A stretch of 64,000 bases of DNA, taken from positions 3,499,549-3,563,548 of the forward strand of contig NZ_KN150747.1 in assembly GCF_000754815.1 (NCBI RefSeq), given 5' to 3'. This DNA is from Yersinia ruckeri ATCC 29473 (GTDB taxonomy: Bacteria > Pseudomonadota > Gammaproteobacteria > Enterobacterales > Enterobacteriaceae). A program made the translations under genes and the position numbers. Positions 9,868-18,706 of this stretch are shown in pieces (position 1 is the stretch's first letter; the number at the start of each line of letters is the position of its first letter). The notes beneath the pieces were generated by a model. The model ran no database searches. It was not told the origin of the DNA and saw only the letters and a program-made list of their open reading frames with translations.

Positions 9868-11211
9868 TTATTCTTTACTGTCCGTATCGCCGGTTTTCAG
9901 CCACTGTACTCGCCAATAAGGTCGGTTTTCTTCTGCTGCGCCCTGCGTCGTAACAAAAATGCCAATAGCCGCGATCAACTGCTCACCAAAATACAGGAGC
10001 GGAATACGTTCCCGTTCCCACGGAGGTATCCCTAGTTCTTGCCATAACTTTTTGGCACGACGAGAATGTAGACGCCCCACTATTTTAATTTCGCCTTGCA
10101 AGCCAAAACGGATACTGACGACCTCTTCAGCGGCTGGCGTTCTAATTTTTTGCCCGTTCTTATCGGATAATATCAAGGTGCCCATACCGGCAGGTAACAC
10201 CAGCGGACTCGGGACTGACCAAGACACCACGGTTGGAAAAATTGCTTCCCTTATCGGCAACAGATAAAGATGCTGGCGAAAGCGTCGAATCTGATGATTT
10301 GACAGTTGTAGAATCGGTTCTGCATCGAGCCGTGCTAGCGCAATCTCATCCCATAATCGTTGTAATTGCTCTCTCGACGGCATCATGACACCTTGCCCGG
10401 CAAGCCAGCGTCGCAACAAAGCTGCGCGCTTGATATCTGACATTGCTTTCAGCCCGCTAATGGACAACGAACCATCGGGTTGCTGCAACTGCTGTAGTGG
10501 CTCAGCCAGCAGCTCATCCAGCAATTGTTCCTGCTCGGCACACAGTTCGGCACTGCGCGCCGTAGCGCGACTAAAATGTGGCCAACGCTCGGACAAAGTT
10601 GGCAGGACTTTCAGACGCAAGAAATTGCGATCAAAGCGATCGTCTTGATTACTGTCATCCTCGATCCAGGTTAGTTGGTAGTCATCCGCGTAACGCTCTA
10701 ATTCCTGACGAGAAAGAGCCAGCAGCGGACGGATAATATAGCTATGGGCAAAAGGCATCAATGCCGCCATTGCAGATAGCCCCGCAGGGCCGCTACCGCG
10801 TTTTAAGGCTAACAGAAAGGTTTCGCACTGATCGTCGAGATGTTGAGCTGTCAGCAGAACTTCATCGCTGGCCAGCCTGGTTTTGAATGCCTGATAGCGC
10901 GCCGTTCGTGCCGCAGCCTCAATGCCAGTGTCGCTAGGGTCAATCTGGACTCGCACCATCTCCAATGCAATATTCCAACGCTGACACTGATGTTGACAAT
11001 GCTCGCCCCAAGAATCCGCCAATGGGTTCAGACCGTGATGCACATAAATTGCCCGAATAACCAGATCGGGTAGCAGCCTGTCGCGTAACATCATCAGCGC
11101 GTGGAGTAACACGCTAGAATCCACCCCGCCGCTAAAACCAACCAGCAGGTGACGAGCGCCCTGCAACTGACTGGCTATATGTTTTATGATCGGATGCGGA
11201 TCATGGTTCAT
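9868..11211 (-). CDS. tilS: tRNA(Ile)-lysidine synthetase
   Basis: TilS attaches lysine to C34 of the CAU-anticodon tRNA-Ile, changing it from Met to Ile identity. The N-terminal PP-loop ATPase has SGGVDSS (27-33), and the central and C-terminal TilS domains follow (447 aa). The start ATG at 11211 is chosen because it lies 7 bp behind the stop of the VOC gene; the frame extends further upstream only by running into that gene. The order yaeR-tilS is as in E. coli. Confidence 0.95.
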   Translation of the reverse strand: MNHDPHPIIKHIASQLQGARHLLVGFSGGVDSSVLLHALMMLRDRLLPDLVIRAIYVHHGLNPLADSWGEHCQHQCQRWNIALEMVRVQIDPSDTGIEAAARTARYQAFKTRLASDEVLLTAQHLDDQCETFLLALKRGSGPAGLSAMAALMPFAHSYIIRPLLALSRQELERYADDYQLTWIEDDSNQDDRFDRNFLRLKVLPTLSERWPHFSRATARSAELCAEQEQLLDELLAEPLQQLQQPDGSLSISGLKAMSDIKRAALLRRWLAGQGVMMPSREQLQRLWDEIALARLDAEPILQLSNHQIRRFRQHLYLLPIREAIFPTVVSWSVPSPLVLPAGMGTLILSDKNGQKIRTPAAEEVVSIRFGLQGEIKIVGRLHSRRAKKLWQELGIPPWERERIPLLYFGEQLIAAIGIFVTTQGAAEENRPYWRVQWLKTGDTDSKE

Positions 11212-11218
11212 CAATATG

Positions 11219-11620
11219 TCACTGTTTCGATTTGATTTCATACAATTCCAAAGGCAATCCATCCGGATCTTGGAAGAAAGTAAAACGTGAGTGGGTATAG
11301 GGATCAAGGCGAAGAGGTTCGCAGGTTACGCCTGCTGATTTAAGCTGTTGAATGCTTAATTCAATATCATCGACCTGAAAAGCCAAATGCCGTAAACCAC
11401 AGGCTTCTGGGCGACTCGGGCGAGGTGCCGGTTCAGGGAAAGAAAATAACTCAATCGTATAATGGCCATTCAGTGCCAGATCGGCTTTCCAGGAATCACG
11501 CTCCTGACGATAAACCTCACTCAGCAAAGTAAAACCCAATACATCACAGTAAAAGTCTTTACTGGCCTGATAATTTGAGCCAATTATCGCAATGTGGTGA
11601 ATCTGACGAATGCCTAACAT
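11219..11620 (-). CDS. yaeR: VOC-family metalloprotein YaeR (glyoxalase-like)
   Basis: A 133-residue vicinal-oxygen-chelate fold protein with two beta-alpha-beta-beta-beta units. Probable metal ligands are in HHIAI (about residue 8-9), ELF (about 57), LRHLAFQV (about 77) and LELYEI (about 127). The family includes glyoxalase I and dioxygenases; the substrate of YaeR is unknown. A good Shine-Dalgarno, GGAGTAAAGG, precedes the ATG. In E. coli the gene lies between ldcC and tilS. Here the upstream neighbour is the ldcC remnant. Confidence 0.9.
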   Translation of the reverse strand: MLGIRQIHHIAIIGSNYQASKDFYCDVLGFTLLSEVYRQERDSWKADLALNGHYTIELFSFPEPAPRPSRPEACGLRHLAFQVDDIELSIQQLKSAGVTCEPLRLDPYTHSRFTFFQDPDGLPLELYEIKSKQ

Positions 11621-11662
11621 CCTTTACTCCATATGATATCAATCCGCTTAAATATCGCGACC

Positions 11663-11863
11663 TCAGCGGATATTGGCGACCACTTTGCCAACCAGGTCCG
11701 CCATCTGACATTTTTCTATAATACCGCGAATCTGCGGCCAAAACATATCGTAAGGCGCCAGTTTCATCTCCGACAACCTATTCTTGATGTGCAAATTCAG
11801 ATCAAAAGCTCGCTTAAACTCCATCGTTCGGCAGAGTAAACTCATTGTCGCCGCGTGTTGTGA
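11663..11863 (-). pseudogene. ldcC: Remnant of constitutive lysine decarboxylase ldcC
   Basis: On the minus strand a 60-67 codon open stretch aligns in two blocks with the C-terminal third of the LdcC/CadA family. ATMSLLCRTMEFKRAFDLNL followed by HIKNRL matches the family pattern LSLLRALTDFKRAFDLNLRVKNML. LAPYDMFWPQIRG and MADLVGKVVANI match TPYAAFQKELHG and LDEMVGRINANM. The roughly 40-50 residues between the blocks, the PYPPGVPLVMPGE tail and everything upstream (in-frame stop at about 11864-11870) are gone. It lies exactly where ldcC stands in E. coli (accA-ldcC-yaeR-tilS). It is non-functional. Confidence 0.85.
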
Positions 11864-12230
11864 AGTTCAGGGTTCAGTTAATTCTTATAGTATCCCTATT
11901 TAGCTAATAATCGTGATAATATTCTGCTGCATCTCCTCAAACCTCACATGATTGGCTATTCGCTTATAATAATATGAAAAAATATCACTAAACACCTAAT
12001 TAGACAATGATATTGAGAGAGTTCATATCTAGCCAAATAAAAAACAAAACTAACAAAACTCATTCGCCCCCATCACCTAAACTTCAATGCAACATACCCA
12101 AAAAAACAAAGACAATAACATTAATAAAAAAATATAACGTTAACTTTTCTCACACCTCTATCTTTATTTTTATTTTTAATATTTTTTTATAAAGTTATAG
12201 TATTTTATTTAAATTTATAAAGGAGGTGTT
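11864..12230. other. AT-rich intergenic region upstream of the toxin operon
   Basis: About 370 bp without a supported gene. From about 12000 onward G is very rare and A/T runs dominate (poly-A, TTTATTTTTATTTTTAAT), unlike the surrounding core DNA. Such DNA is a typical target of H-NS silencing in enterobacteria (inference). A -10-like TATAGT lies at 12196-12201 and TATAAT at 11965-11970, but neither has a convincing -35. A strong ribosome-binding site, AAGGAGG (12220-12226), belongs to the following gene. An ATG-initiated frame at 12007-12192 is low-complexity and not considered a gene. Confidence 0.6.
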
Positions 12231-13100
12231 ATGCAGGAGAATTTCTTCTCTCTATTATTTAATCTATCATTTCTTATCGTTTTCTTATTTTTTTATATTC
12301 CGCCCAGCTACGCTATTCACCCCGTTAACATCGTATATCGAGCAGATACCAGAAACTTAGCAGAGATATATGCGGTCAACGGAATGCGACCTTGGGAAAA
12401 TCAGCGTGTTGACTATGATCTGATTCATCATTTTGACGGCGAATCTGTGGATGATTACACCAGCGCTTTTGTCTCTACTAGCTCTTCATTAAGCCAAAGC
12501 GTTGAACATGCGGCATCACTTGCCAGAGCCAATAGCGAGGAACCTTTTGATGATGACTTTCGTATTTTTATCTACGCAATAAGACCCGGGTTAAATTTCT
12601 ATAACGTCGAAGGCTCCATTGCTCATGCCAGAGATAATAGTGTAGAAAATTCACCACGACGATTAGGATTATCAGCTATATTACAAACTTATGGCGCAAT
12701 GGAAGAATGGGTTGCGCTTGAAGGCATCGCGACAGATCGTATTATCTCTTTTATCGAACTAACCGGAGAAATGCTGCAACGTTATTATCAATCCGACCAG
12801 TTAGTTTCACATACATTTTGGGCTAATCGCTGGCAACCAAACTCAGGTTATAACGTAGCGAACGATCATGATATCAGTACCGTAGAGTTTTATACGAATA
12901 TTGGTGATCCCCGCGGCTATCGTAATGTAATACAAATTGACACACAACATCAATTACCTACTTCGTTTATTTGTATAACACCCAACAGTGAATCGGCCAA
13001 GAAAAGGCAGGTGAAAAATAATATCTGTCAATTTAGGAAAGGCCGGCACTTCTATTTAATCAACAGACTAGTAGCAGCATTAGATAATAATTTTAAATAA
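12231..13100 (+). CDS. Putative AB5-type toxin A subunit, cholera/pertussis-like ADP-ribosyltransferase
   Basis: A secreted 289-residue protein with a signal peptide (1-28, ending PPSYA). The catalytic core follows the R-S-E plan of the CT/PT group: V-Y-R37-A-D, then FVS82-T83-S84-S, then catalytic E159 in EEWVALEGI. That last segment aligns residue by residue with EVSALGGI of cholera toxin around Glu112. Met157 replaces the first Glu (E-x-E) or Gln (Q-x-E). NFYN (122-125) resembles the pertussis S1 NNFYG segment. Two C-terminal cysteines (C248, C266) frame a loop containing KKRQ, followed by a short tail, as in a CTA1/CTA2 hinge. The start is supported by AAGGAGG. The target protein is unknown. 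The gene is AT-rich and probably acquired. Confidence 0.85.
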   Translation: MQENFFSLLFNLSFLIVFLFFYIPPSYAIHPVNIVYRADTRNLAEIYAVNGMRPWENQRVDYDLIHHFDGESVDDYTSAFVSTSSSLSQSVEHAASLARANSEEPFDDDFRIFIYAIRPGLNFYNVEGSIAHARDNSVENSPRRLGLSAILQTYGAMEEWVALEGIATDRIISFIELTGEMLQRYYQSDQLVSHTFWANRWQPNSGYNVANDHDISTVEFYTNIGDPRGYRNVIQIDTQHQLPTSFICITPNSESAKKRQVKNNICQFRKGRHFYLINRLVAALDNNFK

Positions 13101-13142
13101 AATATAAATTCATCATAATGAACTTTATACATGGAGGTTTCT

Positions 13143-13487
13143 TTGAATAAACCAATGATCTTTTCCATTTTAATATTATTAACTCCAGCCGTCTTTGCCG
13201 ATAATACTCCCGGTAGTAGTTATGTAATAGACGGAACCGTCGCAGCTATTCGTATGTCTGATCAAGGATGTCGAATTTCATTTAGCGAAAAAACCGTGCC
13301 AAGAGAAAATAGGGTCTGGCATTTCAGTAACACCCCCATGATCTGCAATCTGGCAAAAACAGCTTACATACTGCGGGAAACAGTCAGGGTAAATGTGGAT
13401 GTAGATCAGAACAAAGAATACGTTAACACCATTTCCAGCATTATTATTGGCGATACAAATTCAAAGTGGTTACCCAATAGTCTCTGA
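13143..13487 (+). CDS. Putative AB5-type toxin B subunit (PltB/ArtB/SubB-like)
   Basis: A small secreted protein, 114 aa with a signal peptide ending at TPAVFA; the mature part is about 95 aa. It has exactly two cysteines after the signal (QGCRISF and MICNLAK), spaced like the conserved disulfide of OB-fold B subunits in the SubB/PltB/ArtB group. The motif WHF-x8-CNLAKTAY is also typical. B subunits of this group form pentamers that bind sialoglycans. The TTG at 13143 is preceded by GGAGG with 5-bp spacing. An in-frame ATG at 13131 contains that Shine-Dalgarno and is less likely. The gene lies 42 bp after the A subunit, in the same operon. Similarity is judged by eye and is weaker than for A. 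Confidence 0.72.
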   Translation: MNKPMIFSILILLTPAVFADNTPGSSYVIDGTVAAIRMSDQGCRISFSEKTVPRENRVWHFSNTPMICNLAKTAYILRETVRVNVDVDQNKEYVNTISSIIIGDTNSKWLPNSL

Positions 13488-13510
13488 TCAAATCGTTCGT
13501 ATTTGCCAAT

Positions 13511-13547
13511 AAAAAACCCGGAGCCAAATTTTGACTCCGGGTTTTTA
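13511..13547. terminator. Bidirectional terminator between toxin operon and accA
   Basis: The inverted repeat AACCCGGAG(C/T)CAAA...TTTGACTCCGGGTT has A6 on the left and T5 on the right. It can end the toxin mRNA (plus strand) and the converging accA mRNA (minus strand). Confidence 0.85.
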
Positions 13548-13561
13548 ACTGAAAGATTAAA

Positions 13562-14521
13562 TCAGCAGTAGCCGTAATTCATCAAGCGCTGATAACGACG
13601 ATTCAACAACTCTTCGTTGTTCAATACGTCCAGATCGCTAAGATCGGCCAGCAACTGCGCTTTCAGTGAAGCAGCAATGGCTTGATAATTACGATGCGCA
13701 CCGCCTAATGGCTCAGGGATCACAGAATCGATCATTTTGAGTTCTTTCAGGCGCGGCGCAGTAATGCCCATAGCTTCAGCAGCCAACGGCGCTTTATCTG
13801 CACTTTTCCACAGAATTGATGCACAACCTTCCGGAGAAATAACCGAATAGGTACTGTATTGCAGCATATTCACTTTATCGCCCACACCAATGGCCAATGC
13901 GCCACCAGAACCACCCTCACCGATAACGGTACAGATGATTGGAACATTCAAGCGAGACATTTCACGCAAATTACGAGCGATGGCTTCAGATTGGCCTCGC
14001 TCTTCTGCACCAACGCCAGGATAAGCACCTGGAGTATCGATGAAAGTAATGATCGGCAGCTTAAAGCGCTCAGCCATTTCCATCAACCGCAGCGCTTTAC
14101 GGTAACCTTCCGGTGCTGGCATACCAAAGTTACGACGAATCTTTTCTTTGGTTTCGCGGCCTTTCTGATGACCAATGATCATCACCGGACGACCTTCCAG
14201 ACGAGCAATCCCACCGACGATAGCTTTATCATCAGCGTAAGCACGGTCACCCGCCAGCTCTTCGAAATCCGTAAAGATATTAGCGATATAATCCAGAGAA
14301 TAAGGGCGTCGTGGATGGCGCGCTAATTGTGCGATCTGCCAGGCCCCGAGGTCCGAAAAAATCTTCCGCGTCAGCTCAACACTTTTCTCACGCAGACGCT
14401 GGACCTCTTCATCCAGATTAATATCTAATTTTTCGTCTTGACGGCTGACTGCAGTCAGCGAGTCAATTTTCGCTTCCAGCTCTGCAATCGGCTGTTCAAA
14501 ATCAAGAAAATTCAGACTCAT
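13562..14521 (-). CDS. accA: Acetyl-CoA carboxylase carboxyltransferase subunit alpha
   Basis: The alpha half of the carboxyltransferase that, with AccD, transfers CO2 from biotin to acetyl-CoA to make malonyl-CoA, the first step of fatty acid synthesis. The 319 aa match E. coli. The crotonase-like core shows [19 protein letters not shown] and the oxyanion-hole glycines [15 protein letters not shown]. It is the last intact gene of the long dnaE block, 12 bp after dnaE. In E. coli ldcC follows; here the toxin operon converges on it. Confidence 0.98.
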   Translation of the reverse strand: MSLNFLDFEQPIAELEAKIDSLTAVSRQDEKLDINLDEEVQRLREKSVELTRKIFSDLGAWQIAQLARHPRRPYSLDYIANIFTDFEELAGDRAYADDKAIVGGIARLEGRPVMIIGHQKGRETKEKIRRNFGMPAPEGYRKALRLMEMAERFKLPIITFIDTPGAYPGVGAEERGQSEAIARNLREMSRLNVPIICTVIGEGGSGGALAIGVGDKVNMLQYSTYSVISPEGCASILWKSADKAPLAAEAMGITAPRLKELKMIDSVIPEPLGGAHRNYQAIAASLKAQLLADLSDLDVLNNEELLNRRYQRLMNYGYC

Positions 14522-14533
14522 AGCATTCCTATT

Positions 14534-17500
14534 TTAGTCAAATTCCAGTTCCACCTGCTCATTACCCACCAACGTCCGCAAATCAATCAATAAGCGATCT
14601 GTTGGTGTCACACGCCATGTGGCACCAAACCGCAGCCTGGCACGCGCATCTTCCCGTTGGTAATAAAGATGGACTGGGATCGTCCCCGAACGATGGGGTT
14701 CCAACGATTGGCGGAGACGGTTCAAAAGCTGGTCATCAATTTGCCTGTCAGTCAGCGAGATAGCAAGCCCACGGGCATATTTTTCACGAGCTTCACTGAT
14801 ATCCATTAATTCGCGGGCGGTCATTTTAAGCCCACCGCTAAAGTCATCAAAGCTGACCTGTCCACTGGCTATCAGGATACGGTCTTTTTCCAATAAATGC
14901 TGATATTTTTCCAACGCATCCGTGAACAACATCACTTCAAGTCGTCCAGAACGGTCATCCAGGGTACAAATCCCGATGCGATTTCCGCGTTTCGTCACCA
15001 TAACACGCGCAGCAGTGACCAGCCCTACCGCCGTCGTCATTTTGCCCCGATCCGTCGGGTGCATATCTTTCAAACGCAATCCACCAGTATAGCGTTCGAT
15101 TTCCTTCAGATACTGCGTAATTGGGTGACCGGTCAAATACAGCCCCAGCGTCTCCCGTTCACCGTCTAGGACCACCTGTTCCTGCCAATGCGGGACATTG
15201 GCATAAGACTGCTCGACCTGTTCCGGCGCATCAGCCAATACGCCAAACATATCCGCCTGACCGATAGCTTCGGCTTTGGCATGTTGGTCAGCCGCTTTCA
15301 GCGCTTCTCCGAGTGAACTCATCAACGCGGCTCGGTGTGGTCCAAGCCGGTCGAAAGCACCAGACATGACCAGTTTTTCCAGAATCCGCCGGTTCAGTTT
15401 CTTGGTGTCCACCCGCGCGCACAGGTCAAACAGATCTTTAAAGTAGCCACCTTCGTTACGGGCTTCCAGCATCGCTTCGATTGGGCCTTCGCCCACACCT
15501 TTAATGGCACCGATACCGTAAACGATCTCACCTTCATCATTTACATGGAAATGATAAAGACCACTGTTAATATCTGGCGGCAGGATTTTCAACCCCATGC
15601 GCCAGCACTCATCCACCAGACCGACGACTTTCTCGGTATTATCCATATCGGCTGTCATGACAGCCGCCATAAATTCAGCGGGATAATGAGCCTTCAGCCA
15701 TAGCGTCTGATAGGAAACCAAGGCATAGGCCGCTGAGTGGGATTTGTTAAAACCGTAACCTGCAAATTTTTCTACCAGATCGAAGATTTTAATCGCCAGT
15801 TCGCCGTCGATACCCTGACTTTTCGCACCATCTTCAAATACCGAACGTTGTTTAGCCATCTCGGCCGGATTTTTCTTACCCATTGCACGGCGTAGCATAT
15901 CCGCCCCACCAAGCGAGTAGCCTGATAGTACCTGGGCAATCTGCATAACCTGCTCCTGGTACAGGATAATGCCATAGGTGGGTTCCAGAACCGGTTTAAG
16001 AGATTCATGCTGCCATTGGATATCCGGATAGGATAACGCTTCGCGACCGTGCTTACGGTCAATAAAGTTGTCTACCATGCCAGATTGCAGCGGCCCAGGA
16101 CGAAACAGAGCCACCAGTGCGATCATGTCTTCGAAGCAGTCAGGCTTCAAACGTTTGATCAAATCTTTCATCCCGCGGGATTCAAGCTGAAATACTGCCG
16201 TCGTTTCCGAGCGTTGCAGCATATCGAAGCTTTTTTTGTCCTCCAGCGGAATAGAGGCGATATCAATAGGTTCCAGCCCGGTTTTGGCACGGCGGGCATT
16301 GATCATCTCCAGCGCCCAGTTAATGATGGTCAGAGTGCGCAAGCCAAGGAAGTCAAACTTCACCAGACCGGCATATTCCACATCATTTTTATCGAACTGA
16401 GTAACCGGGTTCTTCCCTTCGGCATCACAATATAGCGGGGCAAAATCAGTAATTTTAGTCGGGGCAATAACCACCCCACCGGCATGTTTACCGGCGTTAC
16501 GGGTGACGCCTTCCAGTTTACGCGCCATATCGATCAAGGCTCTGACTTCTTCGTCAGCTTCGTAAATTTCAGCTAATTGCGGCTCAGCCTCAAAGGCTTT
16601 TTCCAACGTCATGCCCGGTTCAGGCGGAACCAATTTGGAAATACGATCCACAAAGCCATACGGATGACCGAGCACTCGTCCCACATCGCGGATAACCGCT
16701 TTGGCCGCCATCGTACCGAAGGTAATAATTTGTGAAACGGCATCTCGACCGTACATTTCCGCAACGTGCTCAATCACCAGATCGCGCTTTTCCATACAGA
16801 AATCGACGTCGAAATCGGGCATGGATACACGTTCCGGGTTCAGGAAACGTTCGAAAAGCAGGTCAAACTCCAAGGGATCAAGATCGGTAATCTTCAGGGC
16901 ATAAGCCACGAGAGAACCGGCGCCCGAACCACGTCCTGGCCCAACAGGAACGCCATTATCTTTTGACCACTGGATAAATTCCATCACGATCAGGAAGTAA
17001 CCGGGGAAGCCCATCTGGTTGATAACTTTAAGTTCAATATCCAGACGTTCATCATATTCAGGCCGTTTTTGCGCCCTGACTTCTGGGTCGGGGAATAAAA
17101 ATTCCAATCGCTCTTCCAGGCCCTGTCTGGATTTCTCCACCAGAAAATCTTCCGTGCTCATATCACCGGTAGGGAATTGAGGCAGAAAGTATTCACCCAG
17201 ACGGATAGTGACGTTACAGCGTTTGGCGATTTCTACGCTGTTAATCAGCGCCTCGGGGATATCCGCAAACAGTTCACACATCTGCTCTTCGTCGCGCATA
17301 AACTGCTGAGGGCTGTAATTCTTCGGTCGCTTGGGATCAACCAGCGTGAAGCCATCATGAATCGCTACGCGAATTTCATGGGCATCAAAATCAGATTCAT
17401 CAATAAAACGAACATCATTGGTCGCAACAACGGGCAAACTGCGCGCGGTAGCCAGCGCCACCGCAGCATGCAGGTAATTTTCTTCATCCGGTCGTCCGGT

Positions 17501-18016
17501 ACGGATTAATTCCAGATAATAGCTATCAGGGAAATATTCTTGATAAAAATCAAGGCACTGATCAACCTGAGACTGATTACCACGTACCAAGAACTTGCCC
17601 ACGTCCCCCATCCGACCACCGGATAGCAAGATCAGCCCTTCGCGGTGCTTTATCAGCCAATCACGATCGATAGTGGGCCCGGCGGGGCCATAGCCACGCT
17701 GGTACGCTTCAGAAATAAGTAGGGTAAGATTTTGATAGCCTTGATTATTTTTAGCCAGAACTGTCAATTGTGCCAGCTCATCGCCCAGCATATCGCTTTG
17801 CACACAGAAATCAGCGCCGATGATTGGTTTGATTCCTGCGCCATGGGCACTACCGTAAAACTTCACTAAACCGCACAGGTTAGTAAAGTCAGTCACGGCC
17901 AAAGCTGGCATACCTAAAGCAGCAGCCCTTTTCACCAAGGGTCCAATCTTGGCTAATCCATCGATCATGGAGTAATCGCTGTGAACACGCAGGTGGACAA
18001 AACGAGGTTCGGCCAT
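14534..18016 (-). CDS. dnaE: DNA polymerase III catalytic subunit alpha
   Basis: Replicative C-family polymerase, 1160 aa, the same length as E. coli DnaE. The N-terminal PHP domain begins [18 protein letters not shown]. The palm contains PDFDVDF (catalytic Asp at about 401 and 403, third Asp at about 555). The clamp-binding motif QADMF is near 920, followed by the OB fold and tau-binding C-terminus. The start ATG at 18016 matches the family; the frame continues 13 codons upstream without homology. It lies 12 bp upstream of accA. Confidence 0.98.
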   Translation of the reverse strand: MAEPRFVHLRVHSDYSMIDGLAKIGPLVKRAAALGMPALAVTDFTNLCGLVKFYGSAHGAGIKPIIGADFCVQSDMLGDELAQLTVLAKNNQGYQNLTLLISEAYQRGYGPAGPTIDRDWLIKHREGLILLSGGRMGDVGKFLVRGNQSQVDQCLDFYQEYFPDSYYLELIRTGRPDEENYLHAAVALATARSLPVVATNDVRFIDESDFDAHEIRVAIHDGFTLVDPKRPKNYSPQQFMRDEEQMCELFADIPEALINSVEIAKRCNVTIRLGEYFLPQFPTGDMSTEDFLVEKSRQGLEERLEFLFPDPEVRAQKRPEYDERLDIELKVINQMGFPGYFLIVMEFIQWSKDNGVPVGPGRGSGAGSLVAYALKITDLDPLEFDLLFERFLNPERVSMPDFDVDFCMEKRDLVIEHVAEMYGRDAVSQIITFGTMAAKAVIRDVGRVLGHPYGFVDRISKLVPPEPGMTLEKAFEAEPQLAEIYEADEEVRALIDMARKLEGVTRNAGKHAGGVVIAPTKITDFAPLYCDAEGKNPVTQFDKNDVEYAGLVKFDFLGLRTLTIINWALEMINARRAKTGLEPIDIASIPLEDKKSFDMLQRSETTAVFQLESRGMKDLIKRLKPDCFEDMIALVALFRPGPLQSGMVDNFIDRKHGREALSYPDIQWQHESLKPVLEPTYGIILYQEQVMQIAQVLSGYSLGGADMLRRAMGKKNPAEMAKQRSVFEDGAKSQGIDGELAIKIFDLVEKFAGYGFNKSHSAAYALVSYQTLWLKAHYPAEFMAAVMTADMDNTEKVVGLVDECWRMGLKILPPDINSGLYHFHVNDEGEIVYGIGAIKGVGEGPIEAMLEARNEGGYFKDLFDLCARVDTKKLNRRILEKLVMSGAFDRLGPHRAALMSSLGEALKAADQHAKAEAIGQADMFGVLADAPEQVEQSYANVPHWQEQVVLDGERETLGLYLTGHPITQYLKEIERYTGGLRLKDMHPTDRGKMTTAVGLVTAARVMVTKRGNRIGICTLDDRSGRLEVMLFTDALEKYQHLLEKDRILIASGQVSFDDFSGGLKMTARELMDISEAREKYARGLAISLTDRQIDDQLLNRLRQSLEPHRSGTIPVHLYYQREDARARLRFGATWRVTPTDRLLIDLRTLVGNEQVELEFD

Positions 18017-18109
18017 ATCCAGATACCAGAAATTAGTGGATTGAATCACGCCCACAGGACAGGGCGTCCGAGGGCATCATAGCTAAGTGTGTCTAGCAGC
18101 AATACCGGC

Positions 18110-18706
18110 TTATATCAGCCCTAACACGTTTTTGACCGGTGAAAAGCTGCGACGATGATGTTCAGTTGCACCCAGTGCAGCCAGCCGCTCCAGATGGAGT
18201 GCTGTCGGGTAGCCTTTGTGTTGTGCGAAACCATAACCGGGGAAATAGCTATCCAGCTCAGCCATTTCTCTATCACGGGTGACTTTCGCCACAATAGACG
18301 CCGCGCTGATTTCGGCAACCCGGCTATCTCCTTTGACCACGGCTAAAGATGGCATTGGCAAGGCTGGGCAGCGATTACCGTCGATTAATACGTAATCCGG
18401 TGCAATATGCAGCCCGGCGACGGCTCTTTGCATTGCCAGCATGGTGGCATGCAAGATATTCAGTTCATCAATTTCTGCCGGTTCTGCACGACCAAGACTC
18501 CATGATAATGCTTTCTCGATAATCTCATCGTAAAGAGATAAACGGCGCTTTTCGCTCAGTTTTTTCGAATCTGCCAAACCGACTATCGGTCGTTTGGGAT
18601 CAAGAATTACCGCCGCAGTGACAACCGCCCCGACCAACGGGCCACGGCCCACTTCATCCACGCCAGCAATCAAATTTGCCTGTGGGTAAATAAAGATATC
18701 AGTCAT
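18110..18706 (-). CDS. rnhB: Ribonuclease HII
   Basis: RNase HII cleaves RNA in RNA-DNA hybrids and starts removal of misincorporated ribonucleotides. The 198 aa have the catalytic acidic residues in [10 protein letters not shown] (D17, E18), LIDGNRCP (about D109) and VKGDSRV (about D127). The start overlaps the lpxB stop by 4 bp, as in E. coli, so it is part of the lpxD-fabZ-lpxA-lpxB-rnhB-dnaE operon. Confidence 0.97.
   Translation of the reverse strand: MTDIFIYPQANLIAGVDEVGRGPLVGAVVTAAVILDPKRPIVGLADSKKLSEKRRLSLYDEIIEKALSWSLGRAEPAEIDELNILHATMLAMQRAVAGLHIAPDYVLIDGNRCPALPMPSLAVVKGDSRVAEISAASIVAKVTRDREMAELDSYFPGYGFAQHKGYPTALHLERLAALGATEHHRRSFSPVKNVLGLI

Noticed and set aside
11559-11741. 60-aa minus-strand frame across the yaeR start
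   Set aside because: It overlaps yaeR in another frame and crosses its ribosome-binding site; the true signal here is the ldcC remnant in a different frame.
12007-12192. 61-aa frame upstream of the toxin A gene
   Set aside because: Low-complexity AT-rich DNA gives Lys/Asn/Thr/Ile runs; no ribosome-binding site and no recognisable domain.
12231-13487. Search for IS ends, integrase, att direct repeats or a tRNA target around the toxin genes
   Set aside because: None could be seen within the accA-yaeR interval; the island is called from composition and the broken ldcC only.
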